DNA of 64,000 nucleotides from Pseudomonas sp. 30_B (GTDB lineage: Bacteria; Pseudomonadota; Gammaproteobacteria; Pseudomonadales; Pseudomonadaceae). Below, piece by piece: positions 1-9,464 of the stretch (the stretch's first letter is position 1; the number at the start of each line of letters is the position of its first letter). Made by a program: the position numbers and the translations under genes. The stretch is taken from positions 1 to 64,000 of the forward strand of contig NZ_JAFGYY010000019.1 of the NCBI RefSeq assembly GCF_017491605.1, read 5' to 3'. The notes under the pieces are model-generated. The model did no database searches. It saw only the letters and a program-made list of their open reading frames with translations, and was not told where the DNA came from.

Positions 1-67
1 GTGTGGGGGGGCCGGGGGGCGAATGTGGAGAGTCTGTGGAGTTTGTGTGATGAGCTTCGATGCTCCC

Positions 68-117
68 CGTAGGAGCGGGCCATGCCCGCGATTCGCGCCC
101 ATGGGGCGCTCCTACAG
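68..117. repeat. REP/REPIN-like inverted repeat after creC
   Basis: A GTAGGAGCGGGCCATGCCCG unit is followed after a short spacer by GGGGCGCTCCTAC in the opposite orientation, so the outer arms GTAGGAGCG and CGCTCCTAC pair. It abuts the creC stop codon (TAG at 119-121 read on the minus strand). This matches the Pseudomonas REP type that recurs at 46.2 kb. The first ~65 bases of the window show no recognisable gene. Confidence 0.75.
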
Positions 118-118
118 G

Positions 119-1537
119 CTACGGCTGCGGCACGGACAGACTCGCCCGCACCCCACCATCGACGTTCTCGACCCTCAGCTCGCCGCCATGCAGCGCCGCC
201 ACCTCGGCGACGAAGTTGAGCCCCAGCCCGGTGCTCTTGCGTCCGCTGGATGGGCGCGGCAGGGAATAGAAACGCTCGGTCAGGCGCGGCAGAGCGAAGT
301 CGGGGATGGCCTCGCCCTGGTTGAACAGCTCGACGCGCCAGCCGCTACCTTCGGCCAGAGCGGAGAAGCGCACCACACCACCGGGCGGGGTGAAATCCAG
401 CGCATTGTCCAACAGGTTGCCCAGTGCCTGGCGCAGCAGGAAACGCTCGCCCGGCACGCTCGCCTCGGGTGGAATATCGTTCGCCAGCTGCACGCCGTGC
501 ACCCGCGCCAGCCGCTCGGCGATCAGCGCGTCGACCAGCTCATGCAGGTCTACTGGAACCCGCTCCTCCAATCCCTGACGCTGCTCCACCTGGGCCAGGT
601 TCAGCAGGCGCTCGATCAGTTGCTGCAGACGCTCGCTCTCCCCGGCGATGTTGCCGACGAAGCGCGCCCGCTGCTCGGCCGGCATCTCGCCTTCGAGCAA
701 TTCCGCCGCGCCACGGATGGCCGCCAGCGGGCTCTTCAGTTCGTGGGTCAGGGTATGCACGTAGCGCTCGACGTAGGCCTTGCCCTCCAGTTGCACGCGC
801 ATGCGCTCCACCGCGTCAGCCAGTTGCGCCATCTCGCCGCCCCGGTAGCGCGGCAGCTCCGCACGCTGCCCTTCGCTGACCGCCTGGGCATAGCGGGTCA
901 GGCGCTCCAGGGAGCGGCTGAGCCACCAGGACAGCAGCGCGCCGACCAGCAGGCCGAGGACGATCAGCCCGGCGCCGAGCCAGGCGAGGCGCCGCTGCGA
1001 GCGATCGATGTAAGGCTGCAAGGTACGGTTGGGCTTGGAGACCGAGACCACGCCGATGATCTTCTCGCCATCGCGAATCGGCGCGGCGACGTACATCACC
1101 GAGGACTCCGGATCGTCCGCCGACTCTCGGCTGGAGCGCGCGCCGTACTGGCCGCGCAGGGTCAGGTAGACGTCGTTCCAGCGCGAGTAGTCCTGGCCCA
1201 CCGCCTGGCCGAGGGAGTCCAGCAGGACGATGCCGCGCGCATCGGTGACGTAGATGCGATGGTTCACCGCCGTCTTGTTCACCCCCCAGATGTCCGCCTG
1301 CGGGCTGCGCGCACCGTAGGCGCGGAGCATCTCGGGCAGCCGGCTCTGGCTGAGGGTGCCGTTCTTCACATCGGCCTGCAGTACCTCGGCCAGCAGGTTG
1401 GCGGTGTCCACCAGGGTCTCTTCGCTGGACTGGCGCACGCCGGGGCGGATCTCGTCCATCACCGTGCGCAGGACGAACCAGCCGGTCAGCCCGACGAAGA
1501 AGAAGTACACCAGGAAGATCCGCAGCGACAGGCGCAT
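119..1537 (-). CDS. creC: Sensor histidine kinase CreC
   Basis: Inner-membrane sensor kinase that phosphorylates CreB; in Pseudomonas CreBC links cell-wall stress and PBP4 loss to beta-lactam resistance, swarming and biofilm. 472 aa. Seen: TM1 at ~7-27, a periplasmic sensor of ~150 residues, TM2 at ~184-207, a HAMP-like linker, H-box THELKSP with phospho-His ~265, N-box NLLDNALDF (~374-382) and G-box TGLGLNF (~436). Its ATG overlaps the creB stop by one base (TGATG), so the two are translationally coupled. creD, usual downstream neighbour in this family of loci, is not in the window because creC ends at 119 and a REP follows. Identification rests on full-length architecture and pairing with CreB. 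Confidence 0.9.
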   Translation of the reverse strand: MRLSLRIFLVYFFFVGLTGWFVLRTVMDEIRPGVRQSSEETLVDTANLLAEVLQADVKNGTLSQSRLPEMLRAYGARSPQADIWGVNKTAVNHRIYVTDARGIVLLDSLGQAVGQDYSRWNDVYLTLRGQYGARSSRESADDPESSVMYVAAPIRDGEKIIGVVSVSKPNRTLQPYIDRSQRRLAWLGAGLIVLGLLVGALLSWWLSRSLERLTRYAQAVSEGQRAELPRYRGGEMAQLADAVERMRVQLEGKAYVERYVHTLTHELKSPLAAIRGAAELLEGEMPAEQRARFVGNIAGESERLQQLIERLLNLAQVEQRQGLEERVPVDLHELVDALIAERLARVHGVQLANDIPPEASVPGERFLLRQALGNLLDNALDFTPPGGVVRFSALAEGSGWRVELFNQGEAIPDFALPRLTERFYSLPRPSSGRKSTGLGLNFVAEVAALHGGELRVENVDGGVRASLSVPQP

Positions 1538-2223
1538 CAGCTCTTGTCCGGCGCGTAGCTGTAGCCCAGGCCGCGATGGGTCTGGATCGGTTCGGCGGTG
1601 GCGGCGACCTGGCGCAGCTTGGCGCGCAGGCTCTTGATGTGGCTGTCGACGTTGCGCTCATAGCCGGCGTCGGCGGCAACACCCAGCGCATCGAGCAACT
1701 GCTCGCGGCTGAACACCCGTTCCGGGCGCGCCAGCAGGGTCTGCAGCAGGCGGAACTCATGGCGGGTCAGCACCAGCGGCTGGCTGTGGTAGCGAATCTG
1801 CGCCCGCTCCTCGTCCACCTCGAAGGGCCCATTGCCAGTGGCGGCGACGGGCGCCTCGCGCGGCGCGGTGCGCTTGAGGATGGCCTTCACCCGCGCGGCG
1901 ACTTCACGCGGGCTGAAGGGTTTGACCACGTAGTCGTCGGCGCCGATCTCCAGCCCCACCACCCGGTCGATCTCGGCGTCGCGCGCAGTGAGGAAGATCA
2001 CCGGCACCTCGGAAAAGCGCCGCAGCCGTTTGCAGGCTTCGAAGCCGCTGATGTCCGGCAGGCCGACGTCGAGGATGACCAGATCGAACACCTCGCGCTG
2101 CAGCCGCTCCAGCGCGGCGCCGGCCAGGCTCAGCCAGGTGGTCTCGAAGCCCTCGGCCTGCAGCGCGTAGAGCAGCGTGTCGGCGATGGCGGCTTCATCT
2201 TCGACGATGAGGATGTGCGGCAT
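1537..2223 (-). CDS. creB: Response regulator CreB
   Basis: OmpR/PhoB-family DNA-binding regulator, 228 aa. The N-terminal receiver has the acidic pair EDE at 8-10, phospho-acceptor Asp ~52 in ILDVGLPD, and the conserved Lys in the VVKPF motif (~102). A C-terminal winged helix (~130-225) carries the family signatures LTRHEF and VDSHIKSLRAKL. It is immediately upstream of, and overlaps, creC. The 66-bp gap to the upstream retropepsin-like gene suggests one transcript for all three. The CreB target (a TTCAC direct repeat in enterobacteria) was not obvious in the nearby intergenic DNA. Confidence 0.92.
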   Translation of the reverse strand: MPHILIVEDEAAIADTLLYALQAEGFETTWLSLAGAALERLQREVFDLVILDVGLPDISGFEACKRLRRFSEVPVIFLTARDAEIDRVVGLEIGADDYVVKPFSPREVAARVKAILKRTAPREAPVAATGNGPFEVDEERAQIRYHSQPLVLTRHEFRLLQTLLARPERVFSREQLLDALGVAADAGYERNVDSHIKSLRAKLRQVAATAEPIQTHRGLGYSYAPDKS

Positions 2224-2289
2224 GAGATTCCGGCTCCGTGGAAACTGCCGGCACGGTGCCGCAAGCCCGGCACCGCGTCAATCGGGGCC

Positions 2290-2817
2290 TCAGCCGCCGG
2301 AGCAGTTGGGTTTGCCGGCGGTGAAGCGCTCGCCGGGGTCGACCGCGACGTGGAATTTGCGCAGGCCCTTGGTGCCCATCAGGAAGGGGTAGTTGAAGTG
2401 GCTGCGGTCGGTCAGGTTGACCTCGATGGTGCGCTGGTCACCGCCCAGGCACACCGGCAACTCGATCACCGGACGCTGGCTGAGGCCGGGGTTGCTGTCT
2501 TCCTCGTCGTCCTCGGCGGCGCCTTCGGCGCGGTTCTTGATCTTGGTGATGCGCAGCAGCTTGTGCTCGTACACCGAGTCACCGCCGTCCTTGGTGGCCA
2601 GCTTGAAGCGCACCCAGTCCTCGCCGTCGCGCTGGAACAGCTGGATGTCCTTGGCCGACAGCGACGAAGTGTAGGCGCCGGTGTCCATCTTCGCCTGCAA
2701 CGTCTGATCGAGTTCGGGCAGGCTGACCCATTCGTAGCGGCCGTAGAGCTTGGGTTCGGCGGCCAGCACCAGGCTGGGCAGAGCGAACAGGGAAAGCAGG
2801 GCGAGGGCGCGTTTCAC
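2290..2817 (-). CDS. Secreted retropepsin-like (DUF785/RimB-type) protein, copy A
   Basis: 175 aa with the GTG start at 2817, chosen because GGAG lies 7 bases upstream and the product then opens with a clean signal peptide (KRALALLSLFALPSLVLAA). The mature part belongs to the ATP-dependent zinc protease/RimK-associated family (PF05618). It has the DTGAYTSSL motif resembling the Asp-Thr-Gly triplet of retropepsins and a conserved FLMGTKGL block near the C-terminus. An in-frame ATG at 2847 would add ten residues before the signal. Characterised relatives remove glutamate tails added by RimK, but this copy is exported and no rimK is near, so the substrate is unknown. A paralogue of identical length lies at 6830-7357. 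Confidence 0.8.
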   Translation of the reverse strand: MKRALALLSLFALPSLVLAAEPKLYGRYEWVSLPELDQTLQAKMDTGAYTSSLSAKDIQLFQRDGEDWVRFKLATKDGGDSVYEHKLLRITKIKNRAEGAAEDDEEDSNPGLSQRPVIELPVCLGGDQRTIEVNLTDRSHFNYPFLMGTKGLRKFHVAVDPGERFTAGKPNCSGG

Positions 2818-2889
2818 GCAGAATCTCCGGGATAGGTATCTGCGCATAGGACTAGCACGACGGCCCTTGGTTCGCCATAGCGCCCCCAC

Positions 2890-2918
2890 TTGGGCCTCGG
2901 TAATTGTCTGCGTATCAT
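2890..2918 (+). promoter_or_regulatory. Candidate sigma-70 promoter of the acyltransferase gene
   Basis: TTGGGC (2890-2895), a 17-bp spacer and TATCAT (2913-2918) lie 36 bases before the ATG at 2954. The position in the 136-bp divergent gap suits transcription of the plus-strand gene. Confidence 0.5.
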
Positions 2919-2953
2919 GGCCGCGCCACCGTCGCACAAGGAATCGGATCTCC

Positions 2954-3838
2954 ATGCGAGCACTGACCGGCCTGATCGCCAGCCTCCTGTTGCTGCTCAA
3001 TACCCTGGTCCTGATCGGCCCGATGTTGCTGATCGCCCTGCTCAAGCTGGTCGTCCCCGGCCAGGCCGCCAAGGATGCCTGCTCGCGTGGAGTGATGTGG
3101 ATCGCCGAGACCTGGGCGGAAATCGACAAGGCCATCTTCGCGCTGATGACCCCGACCGTCTGGGACATCCGCGGCGGCGACGACCTGCGCCGCGACACCT
3201 CCTACCTGGTGATCAGCAACCACCAGTCCTGGGTCGATATCCCGGCGCTGGTGCAGGCGTTCAACCGCAAGACGCCCTATTTCAAGTTCTTCCTGAAAAA
3301 GGAGCTGATCTGGGTGCCCTTCCTCGGCCTGGCCTTCTGGGCGCTGGACTACCCCTTCATGAAACGCTACAGCAAGGCGTTCCTGGAGAAGCACCCGGAG
3401 CTCAAAGGCAAGGACCTGGAGATCACCAAGGCCGCCTGCGAGAAGTTCAAGCGCATGCCGGTGACCGTGGTGAACTACCTCGAAGGCACCCGCTTCACCC
3501 CGGCCAAGCAGGCCAATCAGCAATCCCCGTACAAGAACCTGCTGCGCCCCAAGGCGGGCGGCGTGGCCTTCGTCCTGGCCGCGCTGGGCGAGCAGCTCGA
3601 CACCCTGCTGGACGTCACCCTGGTCTACCCGAAAGGCCCGCGGCCAGGCTTCTGGGACCTGCTGTGCGGACGGCTGCCACGGGTGATCGTGGATATCCAG
3701 GCGCGCGAGATCGACCCCGCGCTGTGGCAGGGCGAATACGAGAACGATCCCGAGTTTCGCCAGTACGTGCAGGCCTGGGTATCACGCCTGTGGGAAGAGA
3801 AGGACGCGCGCATCGAGGCGCTGCGCCAGGAGTTCTGA
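2954..3838 (+). CDS. Membrane acyltransferase, YihG/PlsC family
   Basis: 294 aa, probable 1-acyl-glycerol-3-phosphate acyltransferase of the YihG type, acting at the inner membrane in phospholipid remodelling. The ATG at 2954 gives a start-proximal hydrophobic helix (~3-34) and has AAGGA upstream. Motif I is NHQSWVD (HX4D, ~residues 94-100) and motif III is NYLEGTRFT. The KFFLKKELIWVPFLG stretch is typical of PlsC-like enzymes. The C-terminus ends with a charged helix. It is convergent with the DUF2780 gene, whose stop lies 8 bases beyond. Family assignment is firm; the preferred acyl donor and acceptor cannot be read from sequence. Confidence 0.85.
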   Translation: MRALTGLIASLLLLLNTLVLIGPMLLIALLKLVVPGQAAKDACSRGVMWIAETWAEIDKAIFALMTPTVWDIRGGDDLRRDTSYLVISNHQSWVDIPALVQAFNRKTPYFKFFLKKELIWVPFLGLAFWALDYPFMKRYSKAFLEKHPELKGKDLEITKAACEKFKRMPVTVVNYLEGTRFTPAKQANQQSPYKNLLRPKAGGVAFVLAALGEQLDTLLDVTLVYPKGPRPGFWDLLCGRLPRVIVDIQAREIDPALWQGEYENDPEFRQYVQAWVSRLWEEKDARIEALRQEF

Positions 3839-3839
3839 A

Positions 3840-3857
3840 GCGGGGCTCAGGCCCCGC
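3840..3857. terminator. Hairpin between convergent genes
   Basis: GCGGGGC-TCAG-GCCCCGC forms a 7-bp stem directly after the acyltransferase stop. It overlaps the last codons of the opposing DUF2780 gene. No strong T-run follows on either strand, so it is only a plausible terminator. Confidence 0.4.
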
Positions 3858-4401
3858 GTCCGGCCACTGGCGGAGCCTTCAATGCCGGCGAGGCGGGCAT
3901 GCCCCAGAGGCCGCCGAGCGTGCCGAGCAGTTGGCTGCTCAGGCCCTGCTCGGTGAAGTAGTCGAGGATCACCCCGGCGAAGCGGCCGATCATCGATTGG
4001 TCCATACCCAGCACGCCGAAAATCTGGTCGACGTCCTGCAGGTTGTTGATTCCGCCGAGCAGCGCTGCGGCCCCGCCCAGGCCACCCAGCATGCTGCCCA
4101 GGTCGCCAGTGGAGCCGCTGCCGGCGAGTTGCTGCATGTCCGGCATGGCCTTCTGCAGCTGGGTGCTGTCGGTTTCCTTCAGGGAGTTCAGCGCCAGCCC
4201 CAGCAAGGCGCCGGTGCCGCCGATGGCCTGCTGCTCGCTGACGCCCAGCTGATGGGTCAGGTTGCTCAACAGGGCGTTGGCCGTCTGCGCGGGCACTTCA
4301 GCCGACGGCGCCGGCTCGGCGGTCTCGGTGAAGGTGGCGGCGAACACAGGGGATACGGCCAGCCAGGCGGCGGCCAGGACAACGGCGGGTTTGGCGAACA
4401 T
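3847..4401 (-). CDS. DUF2780 exported protein, copy 1
   Basis: 184 aa with an N-terminal signal peptide (hydrophobic residues ~5-20, AFA-like cleavage near VFAATF). The start has GGAG about 7 bases upstream. The body matches the DUF2780 family: a helical domain with LTHQLGVSEQQAIGGTGALL and a C-terminal block around GVLGMDQSMIGRFAGVILDY. No catalytic residues are evident and the function is unknown. The next gene upstream on the same strand (4553-5086) is a close paralogue, so this is a tandem duplication. It has a slightly longer acidic and alanine-rich linker after the signal than its sister. Confidence 0.75.
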   Translation of the reverse strand: MFAKPAVVLAAAWLAVSPVFAATFTETAEPAPSAEVPAQTANALLSNLTHQLGVSEQQAIGGTGALLGLALNSLKETDSTQLQKAMPDMQQLAGSGSTGDLGSMLGGLGGAAALLGGINNLQDVDQIFGVLGMDQSMIGRFAGVILDYFTEQGLSSQLLGTLGGLWGMPASPALKAPPVAGRGA

Positions 4402-4458
4402 CGACGGCTCCGGAGAGGATGCCCGGCCCCGAACAGGGACCGGCTCGTCGATATGACA

Positions 4459-4500
4459 CAGTGGGCCGCCGGCGGTTCCGCGCCGTCCGGCGGCCCACTG
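4459..4500. repeat. Long inverted repeat between the DUF2780 paralogues
   Basis: CAGTGGGCCGCCGG (4459-4472) pairs exactly with CCGGCGGCCCACTG (4487-4500), a 14-bp GC-rich stem with a 14-base loop. It lies in the 151-bp gap between the tandem genes. There is no T-run, so processing or attenuation is as likely as termination. Confidence 0.65.
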
Positions 4501-4514
4501 ACTCAGAGCCCGTT

Positions 4515-4543
4515 CACGATCTTCCGAGCTGGAGAAGATCGTG
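4515..4543. repeat. Inverted repeat just after DUF2780 copy 2
   Basis: CACGATCTTC (4515-4524) pairs with GAAGATCGTG (4534-4543) across a 9-base loop, ten bases past the stop of the 4553-5086 gene. Together with the 4459-4500 repeat it makes a two-hairpin spacer between the paralogues. Confidence 0.6.
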
Positions 4544-4552
4544 GACAGGCGA

Positions 4553-5086
4553 TCAGGCGCCGGCGCCCCAGAGCCCGCTGAGGCTGCTGAGCACCTGGCT
4601 GTTCACGCCCTGCTTGCCGAAGTAGTCCAGCAGCACGCCGGCGAACTTGCCGGTCATGCTCTGATCCATCCCCAGCGCACCGAACGCCTTGTTCACGTCG
4701 CCCAGGCTGCTGACGTTGCCCAGCATGCTGCTGGCCGCCGAGTTGCCGAGCTGGCCACCCAGGCCGCCCAGGGCATTGGCGCCGGACAGCTTGTCGAGGC
4801 CGGGAACTGCCTTGAGCAGCTGCGAGTAATCGCCGCCGCTGAGCTTGTTCTTCGCCAGGCCCAGCAGTGCGCCGGTACCGCCCACAGCCTGTTCTTCGTT
4901 GACCCCGAGCTGGCCGGTCAGGGCGCCGAGCAGGCCGCTGGCCTGCGGGGTGGTGGCGACCTGCGCGGTGCCGCCGCCGGTGGCGCCGGATACCGCCTTG
5001 GCGGCGTCGCCCAGGTTGAAGGCAAATGCGGAAGAAGCCGCCAGCAGGGCGGCAAGGGCGAGGGTGGCGCGGGGTTTGACGGACAT
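4553..5086 (-). CDS. DUF2780 exported protein, copy 2
   Basis: 177 aa from the ATG at 5086, which is preceded by a strong AAAGGAGA ribosome-binding site. It has an N-terminal signal peptide ending near SSAFA. The domain follows the same plan as copy 1: GQLGVNEEQAVGGTGALLGL, then a Gly/Ala/Ser-rich linker, then GALGMDQSMTGKFAGVLLDYFG and a C-terminal SSLSGLWGAGA. No known motif or membrane anchor remains after cleavage, so a soluble periplasmic or secreted location is inferred. Function is unknown; the duplication and near-identical C-terminal blocks suggest a shared role, possibly hetero-oligomerisation. Confidence 0.75.
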   Translation of the reverse strand: MSVKPRATLALAALLAASSAFAFNLGDAAKAVSGATGGGTAQVATTPQASGLLGALTGQLGVNEEQAVGGTGALLGLAKNKLSGGDYSQLLKAVPGLDKLSGANALGGLGGQLGNSAASSMLGNVSSLGDVNKAFGALGMDQSMTGKFAGVLLDYFGKQGVNSQVLSSLSGLWGAGA

Positions 5087-5392
5087 CGCTGTCTCCTTTG
5101 AGAATTCCGGCAAGCGACCGGACGCCATATCGACCGGTCGGCAGTGACATCGTTCCGCCATGACGGACGCCGGTGATGAAACAAGGCACCGCATCACAAG
5201 GCGGAAAAAAGATCGCTGCTAAATGTCTAGCACAGGCGTTTCCAAACACCTAGAGAGTCCTGCCGGATCATGGCCGGGCGCGCGCGGGCAGAGCATCGTC
5301 CGACGGGTGCCGTGCACCGCGCCGCGCTGTATTTTCCCCACCGCCGCCGAACATTCCCTAAGCTTGTGCCATCCCTGACCGACGGACCGATC

Positions 5393-6829
5393 ATGAGCGA
5401 ACCCTTCACCCTGACACCCCGCGTGGCCCGCCTGCTGCCCTGGCTGGTGGCCATCGCCTTCTTCATGCAGGCCCTGGACGGCACCATCCTCAATACCGCG
5501 CTGCCGAGCATGGCCCGCTCGCTCAACGAGGACCCGCTGCGCATGCAGGGCGTGGTGATCGCCTACCTGCTCACGGTGGCGCTGCTGATTCCTTCCTCCG
5601 GCTGGATTTCCGACCGCTTCGGCACGCGCCGGGTGTTCCTCTTCGCGATCTTCCTGTTCAGCCTTGGCTCGCTGTTCTGCGCCTTGTCGCCAACCCTCGG
5701 CATCCTGGTCGGCGCGCGGGTGGTGCAGGGCATCGGCGGGGCGCTGATGATGCCGGTGGGGCGACTGGTGATCCTGCGAGTCTACCCGCGCAGCGAGCTG
5801 GTGCGGATTCTCAGCTTCGTCACCATCCCCGGCCTGCTCGGCCCGCTGGCCGGCCCGACCATGGGGGGCTGGCTGGTGGAGTACGCCAGCTGGCACTGGA
5901 TCTTCCTGATCAACCTGCCGGTGGGGCTGGTCGGCTTCCTTGTCGCCCTGCGCCTGATGCCGGACCTGCGCGGCGTGCGCGCCACACGCTTCGACAGCGT
6001 CGGCTTCCTGCTCTTCGGCGGCGCCATGGTGCTCATCACTATCGCCCTGGAAGGCCTGGGCGAGTTGCACATGCCCCATGTGCGCGTGGTGCTCCTGCTG
6101 GTGGGCGGCCTGGTCCTGCTGGCGGCCTACTGGCTGCGCGCCCTGCGCATCGAGGCGCCGCTGTTCCATCCGTCGCTGTTCCGCACCCGCACCTTCGCCG
6201 TAGGCGTGCTGGGCAATCTGTTCGCGCGCCTGGGCAGCGGCTCGCTGCCGTTCCTGACCCCGCTGCTGCTGCAGGTCGGGCTGGGTTATTCGCCGGCCAA
6301 GGCGGGGATGACCATGATCCCGATGGCCCTGTCGGCGATGGTGATCAAGTCGCTGGCCAAGCCGCTGCTGGAGCTGTTCGGCTACCGCAGGCTGCTGGTG
6401 GGCAACACGCTGCTGCTGGGCGCGATGATCGCCAGCCTCGGCCTGGTGGACCAGGACACCTCCTACCCCCTGCTGCTGGCGCAGCTGGCGGTGCTGGGCG
6501 GGATCAACTCGCTGCAATTCACCGCGATGAACACCCTGACCCTGATCGACCTGCGCGACGACAACGCCAGCGCCGGCAACAGCCTGCTGTCAGTGGTGAT
6601 GCAGTTGTCCATCGGCCTGGGCGTGGCCTGTGCGGCGGCACTGCTGGGGGGCTTCAATGGCGATCTGGAGAGCGCGCAGGGCGACGTGCTGTCAGCCTTC
6701 CACGCGACCTACCTGAGCGTCGGTCTGCTGTCGATGCTGGCGGCGGCGATCTTCTTCCAGCTCAATGCCGAGGATGGCCGCACCACGCCGCGCCGGGTCG
6801 ATCCGGAGAACGACGTCAGCGAACACTGA
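5393..6829 (+). CDS. MFS drug:H+ antiporter, DHA2 family (MdtD/HsrA-like)
   Basis: 478 aa, about 14 hydrophobic segments, as in the DHA2 (14-TM) branch. Motif C-like signatures include ALDGTILNTALPSM in TM1, GWISDRFGTRRVF (motif A, ~68-80) and a GPTMGGWLVEY segment in TM5. The ATG at 5393 gives the usual short cytoplasmic N-terminus; the ribosome-binding site is weak (GACGGACC). No outer-membrane or adaptor partner is adjacent, so it probably acts alone as an inner-membrane exporter. The substrate is unknown. Its stop codon directly touches the stop of the convergent retropepsin-like gene, leaving no intergenic base. Confidence 0.85.
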   Translation: MSEPFTLTPRVARLLPWLVAIAFFMQALDGTILNTALPSMARSLNEDPLRMQGVVIAYLLTVALLIPSSGWISDRFGTRRVFLFAIFLFSLGSLFCALSPTLGILVGARVVQGIGGALMMPVGRLVILRVYPRSELVRILSFVTIPGLLGPLAGPTMGGWLVEYASWHWIFLINLPVGLVGFLVALRLMPDLRGVRATRFDSVGFLLFGGAMVLITIALEGLGELHMPHVRVVLLLVGGLVLLAAYWLRALRIEAPLFHPSLFRTRTFAVGVLGNLFARLGSGSLPFLTPLLLQVGLGYSPAKAGMTMIPMALSAMVIKSLAKPLLELFGYRRLLVGNTLLLGAMIASLGLVDQDTSYPLLLAQLAVLGGINSLQFTAMNTLTLIDLRDDNASAGNSLLSVVMQLSIGLGVACAAALLGGFNGDLESAQGDVLSAFHATYLSVGLLSMLAAAIFFQLNAEDGRTTPRRVDPENDVSEH

Positions 6830-7357
6830 TCAAGGTTTGCAGCTGGGCGCCAGGGTCTGGGTCTTCGACGAATCCACGCTGCCCATGTGTTCCAGGCTGC
6901 GGCGGCCGAGCAGCACCGGGTACTCCTGGGCCTGCCGGTCGCGCAGGGAGAACTGCTCGCGGTAGACCTTGTTGCCCAGGCACACGTCCATCAGCACCAC
7001 CGGGCTGCGCTCGACGCCATTGGCCGAGTGGAACTTCAGGACGCGCTCGATCTTGCGCTCGAACGGCAGGCGCAGTTCCTTGCCGGTCGCGGGGTCGGCG
7101 ACCATCACGTCGTACTGCACCCAGCGCTCGTTGTTCTTCTTGATCCGGACGATGTTGCGCGCATCCATGGTCGAGGTCTGCGCACCGGTATCCAGGCGGG
7201 CCTTGAGGGCGGTCTCCTCAGGCATCAGCTTGATCGTCTCGGCCCAGCCCCAGGTCGTGGGCTGGGCGGACGGAGCCGGTTCGTCGGCCGCAACGGCGCA
7301 GGTACCGGTGAAAGCGAACAGACCAAGGGCCAGCAGGCGGAGGACGGGCGACGGCAT
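6830..7357 (-). CDS. Secreted retropepsin-like (DUF785/RimB-type) protein, copy B
   Basis: 175 aa from the ATG at 7357 (GGAG 9 bases upstream), the same length as copy A at 2290-2817. The signal peptide ends near TCAVAADE. The mature domain has LDTGAQTSTMDA (retropepsin-like D-T-G), then LPFERKI, then YPVLLGRRSLEHMG in place of copy A's FLMGTKGL block. The two copies have clearly diverged outside these motifs. It is convergent with the MFS gene with no spacing and lies downstream of the cold-shock gene on the same strand, separated from it by a terminator. Family assignment is good; enzymatic activity and target are unproven. Confidence 0.8.
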   Translation of the reverse strand: MPSPVLRLLALGLFAFTGTCAVAADEPAPSAQPTTWGWAETIKLMPEETALKARLDTGAQTSTMDARNIVRIKKNNERWVQYDVMVADPATGKELRLPFERKIERVLKFHSANGVERSPVVLMDVCLGNKVYREQFSLRDRQAQEYPVLLGRRSLEHMGSVDSSKTQTLAPSCKP

Positions 7358-7396
7358 GGATGGAAACTCCGGAAGAGGTGGCAGCTTTAGGCAATA

Positions 7397-7425
7397 AAAA
7401 ACCCCGGATGTTTCCACCCGGGGTT
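7397..7425 (-). terminator. Rho-independent terminator of the cold-shock gene
   Basis: On the minus strand ACCCCGG and CCGGGGT arms (7418-7424 and 7401-7407) form a GC-rich stem followed by TTTTTTATTG. It separates the cold-shock gene from retropepsin copy B. Confidence 0.8.
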
Positions 7426-7447
7426 CTTTGGCTGACGCCAGGGGATC

Positions 7448-7660
7448 TTAGTTGATCACCTGTACGCGCTCGGCCTGCATGCCTTTCTGGCCCTGCACGA
7501 CTTCGAAGCTGACTTTCTGGCCTTCGGCCAGGGTCTTGAAGCCGTTACCTTCGATAGCGCGGAAGTGAACGAATACGTCCGGGCCGCTTTCCGGGGTAAT
7601 GAAGCCGTAGCCTTTGGTCTCGTTGAACCACTTGACGGTGCCGTTCTGACGATTCGACAT
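7448..7660 (-). CDS. Cold-shock protein, CspA family
   Basis: 70 aa single cold-shock domain, an RNA/ssDNA-binding OB fold that acts as an RNA chaperone in the cytoplasm. The start at 7660 has an excellent AAGGAGAACACC site. RNP1 is KGYGFITP (~17-24) and RNP2 is DVFVHFRAI; the KWFNETKG N-terminus is diagnostic. It is monocistronic: its own terminator follows at 7397-7425, and a 320-bp gene-free region precedes it, compatible with the long structured leader of cold-inducible csp mRNAs. Whether this paralogue is cold-induced cannot be told from sequence. Confidence 0.93.
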   Translation of the reverse strand: MSNRQNGTVKWFNETKGYGFITPESGPDVFVHFRAIEGNGFKTLAEGQKVSFEVVQGQKGMQAERVQVIN

Positions 7661-7980
7661 GGTGTTCTCCTTGGAACGAATTTGGAAATTAGCCACGCGA
7701 GTGGCCAGGAACTGAGTTGCAAGGAGTTACAAGGAGTCGAGCAGGACGGGGTGGAATAACCGACCGCATCAGGTCACGATCGACGGCGACCCATGCAAAC
7801 ACAGTTCAGGCACTCTACGACAAAAATCTACGGAAAGCGAATCTGTATAAAAAACCATATGTGCCCGGTCGCGCGTTTTCTGACGAGTGGCCGCAAAGCC
7901 CTGTGCAGCCGGTATTCCGGCCGCTGGAGGGCCCCTCCTGCTACACTGCGCGGCCATATGGATTCACCCGGGCCTCCTTC
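7661..7980. promoter_or_regulatory. Divergent cold-shock gene / dbpA control region
   Basis: 320 bases without a gene between divergently transcribed csp and dbpA. The segment 7815-7862 is strikingly A+T-rich for this genome (AAAAATCTACGG, GTATAAAAAACCATATG) and probably holds both promoters. That would give the csp mRNA a leader of roughly 150 nt or more. I could not fix a convincing -35/-10 pair for either direction. Confidence 0.45.
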
Positions 7981-9357
<1,377 letters not shown>

Positions 9358-9385
9358 TACCGACCCCGCTTGATTGGGGGCACCC

Positions 9386-9464
9386 TGTAGGAGCGAGCTT
9401 GCTCGCGAACTGTTTGCCGGCAATACCGTTGCCGTGCGGTTCGCGAGCAAGCTCGCTCCTACGA
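9386..9464. repeat. REPIN (GTAGGAGCGAGC type)
   Basis: TGTAGGAGCGAGCTTGCTCG faces a mirrored CGAGCAAGCTCGCTCCTACG about 35 bases later. Each unit is itself a hairpin. It sits after dbpA and before the yccS-like gene. Confidence 0.9.

Noticed and set aside
23..1558. 511-codon plus-strand frame opposite creC
   Set aside because: The minus-strand CreC has all kinase boxes and is coupled to creB; the plus frame is composition-driven.
2890..4581. 563-codon plus frame overlapping the acyltransferase and DUF2780 genes
   Set aside because: It crosses two genes in a third frame and contains no recognisable domain.
9361..9385. dbpA terminator
   Set aside because: CCCCGCTTGATTGGGGG is short and lacks a T-run; the adjacent REPIN is the only clear structure there.
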